This document shows positions 29,376 to 35,993 of a stretch of 42,591 bases of DNA, one piece after another. The stretch lies in NCBI GenBank assembly GCA_002399405.1, contig DHDP01000001.1, positions 114,194 through 156,784 on the forward strand, written 5' to 3'. A program made the translations under genes and the position numbers. The notes under the pieces were generated by a model. That model did not search any database, had not been told where the DNA came from, and saw only the letters and a program-made list of their open reading frames with translations. Origin of the DNA: Treponema sp. UBA4873 (lineage in GTDB: Bacteria > Spirochaetota > Spirochaetia > Treponematales > Treponemataceae). How positions within the stretch are numbered: position 1 is the stretch's first letter; the number at the start of each line of letters is the position of its first letter.

Positions 29376-30278
29376 TTATAACCTTATTTTTTCCACTTCG
29401 TCATGCTGCCGCTGGAGCACGGCCATCACCCGGTCGACAGTTTTCTGTTTCGGATCAGACTCGTCAGCAGGAAGTTCGTCGAGTATTTCCTTCCGGAATT
29501 TTTTGCAGTCGATCACGGGACTTGCAGTGAGCAGCAGTTTGTCCTCTTCCACTAAATCCATAAGCATGTCGTCAGGGTTTGCAGGATTAATTCTGAGACA
29601 ATTTCCGTTAATCGACACGAGAATCATCACGTCGAACAGACGCAGGTAGCTGTCTATTTCGCGCAGTCCTTTTTTCGTCTCCGGTTTCCCCGGACGGTAG
29701 CGCGTACCGCTCGGAAAAACAAGAATCATCTGTCCGCGTTTTTTACAGTCGTCCATCGCGTGCATGGCAGCCATGTTGATTTTCCGCGCTTTTTTTTCTT
29801 CCTCAGCTTTCTCTTCTGCGGTTTGCGCAGCCGCTTCGGCTTTCGAAAGACTCCGCGTCGGGTAAATGACGACGCGTGTAAATCCTTCGGCAAACGCCCG
29901 CACGAACGGGCTTTCCTCGTTGAGTTTCATACCCGCGATCGCAACAACGCGCTTCGCAAAATCCTGCTGCCAGTCTTCTTTACCGTGGTCAAGGAAATAA
30001 ACAATCGCGGGGAGATCGAGATTTGTGTAGTGCTCCATAAGGATAAGTCCGTGTTTTCCTTCTTTTGCAACCGCATCGTAGAATGCTTTAAAATTTTCTA
30101 TATGATTCAACCCCGAATCAGGAAGCAGATTTTCCGAAAGAAGCGGGTCCATGAACTGCCGCGCCTTCTGATTCGCTTCCTGGTAAATATTTTCTTCGTT
30201 GATTTTTGCCGCAGCGTGTGAAACCGAAGTAAGCTGAGCAAAATATTTTCCGTATTTTTCCTTTAATGGAATACCCAT
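29376..30278 (-). CDS. PlsC-like glycerolipid acyltransferase
   Basis: A 300-residue protein of the lysophosphatidate/glycerol-3-phosphate acyltransferase superfamily, which transfers an acyl chain to a glycerophospholipid precursor at the inner membrane. The catalytic motif H-x4-D is HYTNLD (H83, D88). The substrate-binding motif is FPSGTRYRPGKPETKKG (188-204), with S where most PlsC proteins have E. Between them lies an unusual charged, alanine-rich segment (AEAAAQTAEEKAEEEKKARK, about 147-166) that could be a coiled-coil insert. There is no obvious membrane helix. I chose ATG 30278, which has AGGAGA 5 nt upstream; a longer frame to 30356 lacks a ribosome site and overlaps the promoter. It is monocistronic, with its own promoter and terminator. 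Confidence 0.8.
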   Translation of the reverse strand: MGIPLKEKYGKYFAQLTSVSHAAAKINEENIYQEANQKARQFMDPLLSENLLPDSGLNHIENFKAFYDAVAKEGKHGLILMEHYTNLDLPAIVYFLDHGKEDWQQDFAKRVVAIAGMKLNEESPFVRAFAEGFTRVVIYPTRSLSKAEAAAQTAEEKAEEEKKARKINMAAMHAMDDCKKRGQMILVFPSGTRYRPGKPETKKGLREIDSYLRLFDVMILVSINGNCLRINPANPDDMLMDLVEEDKLLLTASPVIDCKKFRKEILDELPADESDPKQKTVDRVMAVLQRQHDEVEKIRL

Positions 30279-30303
30279 GTATGTCTCCTGAAAATGTGTT
30301 ACC

Positions 30304-30332
30304 ATTTTAAGTGCGAAAGGGGTATATGTCAA
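30304..30332 (-). promoter_or_regulatory. Promoter of the acyltransferase gene
   Basis: On the minus strand, a perfect TTGACA (30332-30327), a 17-bp spacer and TAAAAT (30309-30304). The transcript would have a leader of about 20 nt containing AGGAGA before ATG 30278, a normal leadered arrangement. Confidence 0.75.
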
Positions 30333-30347
30333 CGCGTGTATTTTTTT

Positions 30348-30377
30348 ATGGCACAAATCAGTGTTTCAGTCTATACT
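30348..30377 (+). promoter_or_regulatory. Candidate promoter of the MFS gene
   Basis: ATGGCA (30348-30353, 4 of 6 to the -35 consensus), an 18-bp spacer and TATACT (30372-30377). The ATG at 30385 lies 7 nt past the -10 box, predicting a leaderless mRNA. The divergent acyltransferase promoter is only 16 bp away, so the two may interfere. Confidence 0.45.
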
Positions 30378-30384
30378 GCACGCT

Positions 30385-31536
30385 ATGTTAATGGCTGTTC
30401 CCGATTTTATGCTGTTTGCAGTCGTAAGCGTTGTGACAGTGTATCTGCCGCTTTTTCTGCAGGTGTTCGGATATACGACGACGCAGATAGGTCTCCTGCT
30501 CGCCGTCTTCAACGCGGCGGGCATTATAATTCCGCTGCTTGTTACGCCCGCACTGTCGCGTACAAAGCGGCTGGCACCCGTTCTGCTTATAATTGCGGCG
30601 GGGATGGCTGCTATGCCGGTGCCGTTGTTCCGCTGGAGCGGATTCGCCGTTACGGTTTTTCTGCTCGCTCTGTATGCGGCGTTCTACCGCAGTGCAATTC
30701 CCGTGTGCGACACGATGATAAACAGTGCACTCGACGGACACCGGGAACGTTACGGATATGTGCGCGTGTTCGGCAGCATCGGTTTCGTCGTGATGAGCCT
30801 GATTCTTCAGCATTTCATCGTGCTTGAGAAGTGCACGTTGTCGGAGATGACGGCGTGGATGAGCATTCCTGCGGTACTCCTCGCCGTAACGGTGCTGCCG
30901 TTTGCGGGGGTGAAAGGTTCTGCACGTGAAATTTCCGCCGCACATGAAGAGCCTCAGACCGGTAACTTCAGGGAAACAGTCGCCTCGTTCGGTGCCGGCT
31001 ATTTCCTGGTACTGTTCGTCATATTCATGCAGTACATGGGCATGGTTCCCGCGAACCAGTTTTTGTCGCTCTATTTGAAGGACTCGCTCAAAAGCAATGC
31101 GTCCGGATTCATGTGGGCGCTCAACGCAATCTGCGAAATTCCGTTCATGTTTCTGAGCGGCCGTTTTATCCGCAGGTACGGAGCGCTGCCGCTCATTCTT
31201 GTGTGCACCGCGGCAGTATCCGTGCGCATGTCATTCTATGCGTTCATCCCCAATCTTGCCGGCGTAGTGCTCGGACAGATGATGCACAGCCTCACGTTCG
31301 GCCTGTTCTATCCCGCCTGCATCATGTACTGCACGCAGGCATCGCACAACAGCAGAAGCGTCGTCGTGAGCATGACGCTGTTTACCGTGGCGGGCAGCCT
31401 TGCAAACGTACTGGGCTCGTCGTTCGGCGGATGGCTCATAGATGCGTCCGGTTACCGCGTCATGTTCTGCGTGTTCGGCTTTATGCCGCTCGCGGGACTT
31501 GCGGTATACGGCGCGATGCGGCGGAAAGTGAGATGA
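30385..31536 (+). CDS. MFS transporter (LacY/HcaT-like branch)
   Basis: A 383-residue permease with about 12 hydrophobic helices. The loop after helix 4 carries RYGYVRVFGSIGFVVMSL, the R-x-W-G-S-I-G type signature of the 3-phenylpropionate / nucleoside-like MFS branch. The second half has SGRFIRRYGALPLI, and the end is GGWLIDASGYRVMF. It probably works as a proton symporter; substrate unknown. The frame is open to a GTG at 30361, but neither GTG 30361 nor ATG 30385/30391 has a Shine-Dalgarno sequence; I prefer 30385 because it fits the -10 box. It ends 43 bp before the LacI-family gene and may supply a related sugar or nucleoside, but it has no copy of the operator and is GC-rich, unlike the operons further right. 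Confidence 0.8.
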   Translation: MLMAVPDFMLFAVVSVVTVYLPLFLQVFGYTTTQIGLLLAVFNAAGIIIPLLVTPALSRTKRLAPVLLIIAAGMAAMPVPLFRWSGFAVTVFLLALYAAFYRSAIPVCDTMINSALDGHRERYGYVRVFGSIGFVVMSLILQHFIVLEKCTLSEMTAWMSIPAVLLAVTVLPFAGVKGSAREISAAHEEPQTGNFRETVASFGAGYFLVLFVIFMQYMGMVPANQFLSLYLKDSLKSNASGFMWALNAICEIPFMFLSGRFIRRYGALPLILVCTAAVSVRMSFYAFIPNLAGVVLGQMMHSLTFGLFYPACIMYCTQASHNSRSVVVSMTLFTVAGSLANVLGSSFGGWLIDASGYRVMFCVFGFMPLAGLAVYGAMRRKVR

Positions 31537-31541
31537 TGTGC

Positions 31542-31570
31542 TTGTAAAAACAGACTGCATGGTTTAAAGT
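31542..31570 (+). promoter_or_regulatory. Promoter of the LacI-family gene
   Basis: TTGTAA (31542-31547), a 17-bp spacer and TAAAGT (31565-31570). Only 9 nt separate the -10 box from ATG 31580. No copy of the TAATCGATTA operator is present here, so the regulator appears not to repress itself through that site. Confidence 0.5.
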
Positions 31571-31579
31571 TAGTAGCAA

Positions 31580-32584
31580 ATGAATTCAACGATTTATGAA
31601 GTTGCAAAACTGGCCGGCGTTTCTACAGCTACTGTCTCTCATGTATGCAATAATACACGTTATGTCAGCGACGATCTGCGGAAGAAAGTCGTCGACGCAA
31701 TGAATGCGTTGAATTATCAGCCTAATACAATTGCACGCGGACTGCGGGGCGGTTCGCTCAAGTCGATCGGATTAATTGTTCCCGACTGTACGAATACATT
31801 CTTTGCGGAAATGGCGCGCGCAACGGATCGTGTGTGTTTCTCCCTCGGATATAATATTATTCTCTGCAATACTGATAATAACAGACAGCAGCAGTCGTAT
31901 TACATTGATATGCTTATTTCGAAGCACGTCGACGGCGTTATTTTTATTTCAACGGATGAAACGGACGACGACGTGCAGAAATGCAGAAACGCTGCGATAC
32001 CTGTCGTTATTGTAGACCGCGACGTCCATTATGATTCCGTCGACAATATCATTGTGGACAATGAACTTGGAGGATATGAAGCGGCTTCGTATCTTATCAG
32101 TCTGGGGTTTAAAAAAATCGCATGCATAGCAGGTCCCGCGAATATTTCATCGAGTACTCAGCGTGTAGCCGGATTCAAGCGTGCGCTCAATGAACACGGA
32201 ATTGCCATTCCGCCGGAGTACTTGTACACAGGCAATTTTCATTATTCGGGCGGAAAGGAAGCTTTTGCGCATTTCAGAGACCTTGCAGAACGGCCGCAGG
32301 CAGTCTTTGCCTGCAACGATATGATGGCAATCGGTTTTATACACACCGCTTTGAGCAGCGGCGTTTCCGTACCAGCGGACATTTCAATTATAGGATTCGA
32401 CAATACAGAGCTGTCCGGCGCCATATCCCCGCTTCTTACGACCGTCGCCCAGCCGATAGAGGAAATTGCGGAAATAGCAACAAAACAACTGCTCGGAAAG
32501 ATCGAATCGAATACAGTAAAGGTTAAAAAAATAGTTTTGGAGCCGAAGCTCGTCGTTCGCGATACATGCAGGAAAATGCAATAA
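31580..32584 (+). CDS. LacI-family transcriptional regulator
   Basis: A 334-residue protein of standard LacI/GalR length. The N-terminus is a typical helix-turn-helix (YEVAKLAGVSTATVSHVCNN, residues 5-24) followed by the hinge helix YQPNTIARGLR (46-56). The rest is a periplasmic-binding-protein-like effector domain, with SIGLIVPDCTNTFFAEMARA near 60-80, DNELGG, the AGP segment, FACNDMMAIGF and IGFDNTEL. It probably represses the two operons downstream by binding the three TAATCGATTA palindromes, because it is the only regulator in the window, it is adjacent, and the sites have the CG-centred dyads usual for this family. The effector is likely a ribose- or nucleoside-like molecule; this is inference. 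No clear ribosome binding site is visible. Confidence 0.9.
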   Translation: MNSTIYEVAKLAGVSTATVSHVCNNTRYVSDDLRKKVVDAMNALNYQPNTIARGLRGGSLKSIGLIVPDCTNTFFAEMARATDRVCFSLGYNIILCNTDNNRQQQSYYIDMLISKHVDGVIFISTDETDDDVQKCRNAAIPVVIVDRDVHYDSVDNIIVDNELGGYEAASYLISLGFKKIACIAGPANISSSTQRVAGFKRALNEHGIAIPPEYLYTGNFHYSGGKEAFAHFRDLAERPQAVFACNDMMAIGFIHTALSSGVSVPADISIIGFDNTELSGAISPLLTTVAQPIEEIAEIATKQLLGKIESNTVKVKKIVLEPKLVVRDTCRKMQ

Positions 32585-32588
32585 AAAT

Positions 32589-32617
32589 TTGACAAATCAG
32601 AAAGCTGATGATATTAT
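32589..32617 (+). promoter_or_regulatory. Operon 1 promoter
   Basis: A perfect TTGACA (32589-32594), a 17-bp spacer and TATTAT (32612-32617). It starts 5 bp after the stop codon of the LacI-family gene. The operator begins 6 bp after the -10 box, so a bound repressor would cover the transcription start (about 32624). Confidence 0.85.
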
Positions 32618-32622
32618 ACCTC

Positions 32623-32654
32623 TTAGTTAATCGATTACGTAATCGATTAACTAA
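32623..32654. promoter_or_regulatory. Operator O1, perfect 32-bp palindrome
   Basis: The left arm TTAGTTAATCGATTAC (32623-32638) is exactly complementary to the right arm. It contains two copies of the 10-bp palindrome TAATCGATTA separated by CG, so three CG-centred dyads lie 6 bp apart. That is longer than a standard single LacI-type operator and could hold two dimers on adjacent sites. Its position over the transcription start fits repression. Confidence 0.85.
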
Positions 32655-32838
32655 ATATAAAGCGAAACGATATCGGGAGTTATTGATTATCATAATTTTA
32701 TAAAAGCTACGAACATATTGATAAATTCATAAAAAAAATGAAAAAAAATATACCACCTTATGTAATTTTGAAAAATATGGAAAAAAAATATTTGTCGCAT
32801 AGATATCTGATAATGTTTGCGTTTTTAGGGGCAAAAAT
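32655..32838 (+). other. Operon 1 leader, homologous to the operon 2 leader
   Basis: An A/T-rich untranslated leader of about 215 nt from the predicted start to the first gene. Two stretches match the operon 2 leader: TTATTGATTATCATAATTTT near 32684-32703, and the final 50 nt including CTGATAATG and GTTTTTAGG. A 34-codon frame (32738-32842) starting ATGAAAAAAAAT runs through it and ends in TGA overlapping the next ATG. The operon 2 leader does not keep this frame, so it may be chance. I see no named riboswitch. Confidence 0.55.
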
Positions 32839-33264
32839 ATGAAGCTTATCGAAAACGGGGTAACTCCCGAAATTTTTACTCAACTAAGGAAAACCGGTCC
32901 GTTTGTAGAATATGACACTGAAGATATAAAATATGCATTAAAAAAAACGATTTATACTGTTTTGGTTGTTAACGATGAAAACGAGCCAATAGGTATGGCC
33001 CGTATAATCGGAGATAATAAAATAGCATTTATCATAAAAGATGTCGTTGTTATACCTACCTATCAAAGACAGAACGTAGGAACCATGATTATGGATCAGT
33101 TATTGTCGTATATTAAAAACCATGCATGCCAAAATGCATATGTAGGCCTTATGTCGACTCCTCATAAAGAGGGATTTTATGAAAGATTCGGATTCATCAG
33201 GCGCCCTAATAAGATATATGGTGCCGGGATGATTATGTACTATCAGGGAAAAGGAGAAATTTGA
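32839..33264 (+). CDS. GNAT-family N-acetyltransferase
   Basis: A 141-residue single-domain GNAT protein. The acetyl-CoA-binding segment is DVVVIPTYQRQNVGTMIMDQL (about 68-88), with Q-R-Q-N-V-G (76-81) in place of the usual Q/R-x-x-G-x-G. The closing region has EGFYERFGFIRRP (111-123), which is typical. It would acetylate an amine on a small molecule or peptide in the cytoplasm; the substrate is unknown. It is the first gene of operon 1 and is followed after 1 bp by the nucleoside hydrolase, so co-translation is likely. A weak AGGGG (32827-32831) lies before ATG 32839. Its place in this operon suggests the imported compound, or a breakdown product, carries an amine, but that is only inference. 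Confidence 0.85.
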   Translation: MKLIENGVTPEIFTQLRKTGPFVEYDTEDIKYALKKTIYTVLVVNDENEPIGMARIIGDNKIAFIIKDVVVIPTYQRQNVGTMIMDQLLSYIKNHACQNAYVGLMSTPHKEGFYERFGFIRRPNKIYGAGMIMYYQGKGEI

Positions 33265-33265
33265 T

Positions 33266-34189
33266 ATGTTAAAACCGCGTCCAGTTATTATCGATACCGA
33301 TCCCGGCATTGATGATGCCGTTGCTATTGCTATAGCGTTATTTTCCGAGCAACTTGATATCAGACTTATTACCACTGTTTCAGGGAATGTCGAGGTGGAA
33401 AAGACGACAGCCAATGTTCTGAAATTATTGAAGTTTTTTGACAGAAAAGTTCCGGTCGCAGCTGGTGCTACCCGCCCGCTTATTCAGCAATCTGTTCCTG
33501 CGAAAAACGTCCATGGGGAATCCGGTATGGACGGGTGGGATTTTGAACCTGGCGATAAATCGAATCTCCTGGAGGATTCCGCAGTCGATGCGCTTAGAAA
33601 GATAATACTTTCAAGTAAGGAACCGATTACACTAGTTGCAATTGCACCTCTTACCAACATTGCCCTTCTTTTCCGAATGTATCCGGAAGTGAAAAATAAT
33701 ATCCGTGAATTGGTCATGATGGGAGGAACTACCGGTCGTGGCAATTTTACAGTGATGGGAGAATTCAATGCTGCTACAGATCCCGAAGCAACTCGTATTG
33801 TATTTGAATTCGGTGTTCCTATCGTCATGTTGGGACTTGATGTTGGTTGGAAAGCTCTCGTTTATCCGGAGGCTTCGGCCAAGATAAAACAGTTTAATCA
33901 TACAGGGGAGATGATATTTTCGCTTTTTCAGCATTATCGCTCCAGAGGTTTAGCCAACGGTTTAAAGATGTATGACTCTTGTGCAATGGCTTATCTGTTG
34001 AAGCCGGAGATGTTTACTATGGTCGAGACTTATGTAGGAATTGAGACGAAGGGAGAGTTCACCTTAGGAATGACTGTCGTCGATCTGAAGGGGTATTTAA
34101 ATCGGCCAAACAATGCAAAAGTAGCGGTAGATATCGATTCTGCTGTATTCCAAGACTGGTTACTTAATAGCTTGAAGAAATGCAGTTGA
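33266..34189 (+). CDS. Inosine/uridine-type nucleoside hydrolase
   Basis: A 307-residue protein of the IunH/Rih family, which cleaves the N-glycosidic bond of ribonucleosides to free ribose and base. The calcium-site signature DTDPGIDDA is at 10-18, NVHGESG at 81-87, and EFNAATDPEA at 166-175 carries the N168 and D172 equivalents. The segment that in many relatives contains the His-Asp pair reads MYDSCA (235-240), so Tyr236 replaces the histidine often used as general acid, while Asp237 is kept. LDVGWK (191-196) likewise replaces the common D-V-T-(H/N). Fold and metal site look intact but specificity may have shifted. AAGGAG (33251-33256) lies 9 nt before ATG 33266. It is the second gene of operon 1. 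Confidence 0.92.
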   Translation: MLKPRPVIIDTDPGIDDAVAIAIALFSEQLDIRLITTVSGNVEVEKTTANVLKLLKFFDRKVPVAAGATRPLIQQSVPAKNVHGESGMDGWDFEPGDKSNLLEDSAVDALRKIILSSKEPITLVAIAPLTNIALLFRMYPEVKNNIRELVMMGGTTGRGNFTVMGEFNAATDPEATRIVFEFGVPIVMLGLDVGWKALVYPEASAKIKQFNHTGEMIFSLFQHYRSRGLANGLKMYDSCAMAYLLKPEMFTMVETYVGIETKGEFTLGMTVVDLKGYLNRPNNAKVAVDIDSAVFQDWLLNSLKKCS

Positions 34190-34243
34190 CTTTTGAATTG
34201 TCTGAATAATTTAGTATTTCCATAAACATAACAGGAGGAAAAA

Positions 34244-35686
34244 ATGGAAACAATTTTTATGTATTTCTTTGCGATTGCTTCAGTTGCCATTGTAATCTGG
34301 ATGCTCATAAAGAAGGCTGATATTAAGATTACTCTTTTTGCAGTCGGATTGCTGTTGCTTTATGTGGCTGTATGTATGGATAAACCTTTAAAAGCGGGTA
34401 GTGGCATCAATTGGCTTGATCCTTTCCAGGTAATCATCAATGCTTTTATTTCTGTATTGAGTGAAGCTGGACTTATTATCCTGATTTTGGGCGGTTATGC
34501 CGCTTATATGACTACAATCGGTGCGAATAAAGTTACAGTGTATGTACTGACTCGTCCGCTGAAAAAAATAAGATCTCCCAATATCCTCGTTCCTTTTGTT
34601 TTTTTGTTAGGCAATCTTCTTTCTCTTGTGGTTCCAAGTGCATCCAACTTAGCTATTATTTTGTTGGCAACCCTGTATCCGGTTCTTAGAGCTGCCGGAA
34701 TGTCCAGCCTTACGACTGCTGCCGTCATAGCAACTACAGCGACGGTTATGCCGACTCCGCTCGGAGGTGATAACGTTGCAATAGCGGCTGAACTGGCAAA
34801 ATATCCAGCATTTTCCGGACTTACGACTTCGCAGTATGTTTTTGCGTATCATGCAGTCATTTCTATTCCTACCTTAATTTTTATGGCGGTTGTTCATTAC
34901 GTTTGGCAGAAATTTAATGACAAGAAGGATATAAAACGACTCAAATCCGATGGTGTTGTAGATGTCGAAGAAATGAAAGCCGATATCGATACAACTAAAG
35001 TTGCTGAAATCAATGCTTCGCTTGCTTATAAAATTATCTACGCACTTTTACCTATTTTCCCGATTATTCTCCTGCTTATTGTGTATATAATGGGAATCTG
35101 TAAAGGGCCTTCAGTATCGTTAAGTGTTCCGCTTGCCGTAATGATTTCTTTTTTTTCGGCTATCGTTGTAGAAGTAATTCGTCATTTGATAAAGAATGAA
35201 AATCTTAAATCTGTTATGAAAGATTGTACCTCGTTTTTTAAAGGAATGGCGAATGCTTTTGACATTGTTATTCTTCTTGTTGCTGCTACGGTTTTTGTTA
35301 ATGGGCTAAAGTCAATCGGGCTCATAACAACTCTTGAAACGGTGATGAAGGGAACCAGTTCGAGTGGATTCGTATTACCGTTGATTCTTGTACTGCTCAC
35401 TGCATTGATTGTACTTTTGAGCGGATCCGGTACAGCTTTGTTCTATGCAATGGTACCGCTAATGTATACTCTTGCCGTTGCTGCAGGAATCAATGCTTTG
35501 GCTGTTGCTATTCCCATGGGACTCGCCGGAAATATTTTGCGTGCCGTTTCTCCTGTTTCTGCTGTTATCTGTATTGTTGCGGGGGCTACTAAACTTACAC
35601 CAATAAGCATCGTGAAAAGAACTTCCGTGCCGATGGTAAGCGGAGTCATTTTTATGTTTATACTTTCTATGATCGTTTTCCTGTAA
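34244..35686 (+). CDS. DcuC-family C4-dicarboxylate-type carrier
   Basis: A 480-residue membrane protein with about 12 helices. Landmarks shared with E. coli DcuC are GGYAAYMTTIGAN near residues 83-95, an S-L-x-V-P-S-A-S motif around 126-133, LVAATVFVNGL in the second half, and IVKRTSVPM near the C-terminus. Characterised DcuC proteins exchange or export dicarboxylates such as succinate and fumarate, but other members of the family move amino acids or unknown acids. Here it is the third gene of operon 1, 54 bp after the nucleoside hydrolase, with a strong AGGAGG before ATG 34244. In this setting it may export an acidic or acetylated by-product or import a related acid. No terminator is visible before the operon 2 promoter. 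Confidence 0.82.
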   Translation: METIFMYFFAIASVAIVIWMLIKKADIKITLFAVGLLLLYVAVCMDKPLKAGSGINWLDPFQVIINAFISVLSEAGLIILILGGYAAYMTTIGANKVTVYVLTRPLKKIRSPNILVPFVFLLGNLLSLVVPSASNLAIILLATLYPVLRAAGMSSLTTAAVIATTATVMPTPLGGDNVAIAAELAKYPAFSGLTTSQYVFAYHAVISIPTLIFMAVVHYVWQKFNDKKDIKRLKSDGVVDVEEMKADIDTTKVAEINASLAYKIIYALLPIFPIILLLIVYIMGICKGPSVSLSVPLAVMISFFSAIVVEVIRHLIKNENLKSVMKDCTSFFKGMANAFDIVILLVAATVFVNGLKSIGLITTLETVMKGTSSSGFVLPLILVLLTALIVLLSGSGTALFYAMVPLMYTLAVAAGINALAVAIPMGLAGNILRAVSPVSAVICIVAGATKLTPISIVKRTSVPMVSGVIFMFILSMIVFL

Positions 35687-35740
35687 AAAATTTTAGATTG
35701 ATATCCAGGCATAAAAAACGCAGAAAAATGCAATAAAAAT

Positions 35741-35769
35741 TTGACAAATGAAAAATGTGGTGTTACTAT
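35741..35769 (+). promoter_or_regulatory. Operon 2 promoter
   Basis: A perfect TTGACA (35741-35746), a 17-bp spacer and TACTAT (35764-35769). Positions 35720-35749 are the same as 32568-32597 of operon 1 over 30 bp with one change, including the tail of the LacI-family gene, which shows copying. Confidence 0.85.
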
Positions 35770-35815
35770 AGCACTTAGTTAATCGATTGCGTAATCGATT
35801 AACTAAGTGCTATAG
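35766..35815. promoter_or_regulatory. Operator O2, extended 50-bp palindrome
   Basis: Two exactly complementary 23-nt arms, beginning CTATAGCACTTAG and reaching AATCGATT, flank the centre GCGT. The inner 32 bp correspond to O1, with one change at the centre. The extra outer 9 bp per arm are not in O1 and overlap the -10 box. A transcript starting near 35776 would carry a stable hairpin at its 5' end. Confidence 0.85.
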
Positions 35816-35993
35816 GCTAGATTCCGCTAATTTGGACATTTATTATCAAAATTTTATGTGAGCTGAGGAATATTTCACAGTTTTTGATCGGAATAAAAAT
35901 GCTCCTACAACAGCTGCATAAGTTTTAGAAACATATTAAGGAAAATATTTTTAGACAGACATTTGATAATGGTTGTGTTTTTAGGAGGAAAAT
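35816..35993 (+). other. Operon 2 leader
   Basis: An A/T-rich leader of almost the same length as in operon 1 (about 218 nt from predicted start to ATG). Shared stretches include ATTATCAAAATTTTAT (near 35842-35857) and the last 50 nt with TTTGATAATGG and GTTTTTAGGAGG. The ribosome site AGGAGG (35983-35988) belongs to this conserved end. No named regulatory RNA was recognised. Confidence 0.55.

Noticed and set aside
30388..30945. 185-codon minus-strand frame inside the MFS gene
   Set aside because: It is antisense to a clear 12-helix transporter, rich in His/Arg from mirrored codons, with no motif.
34190..35740. Terminator between operon 1 and operon 2
   Set aside because: I looked after the DcuC-type stop (35686) and found no stem followed by a T-run, so read-through into operon 2 is possible.
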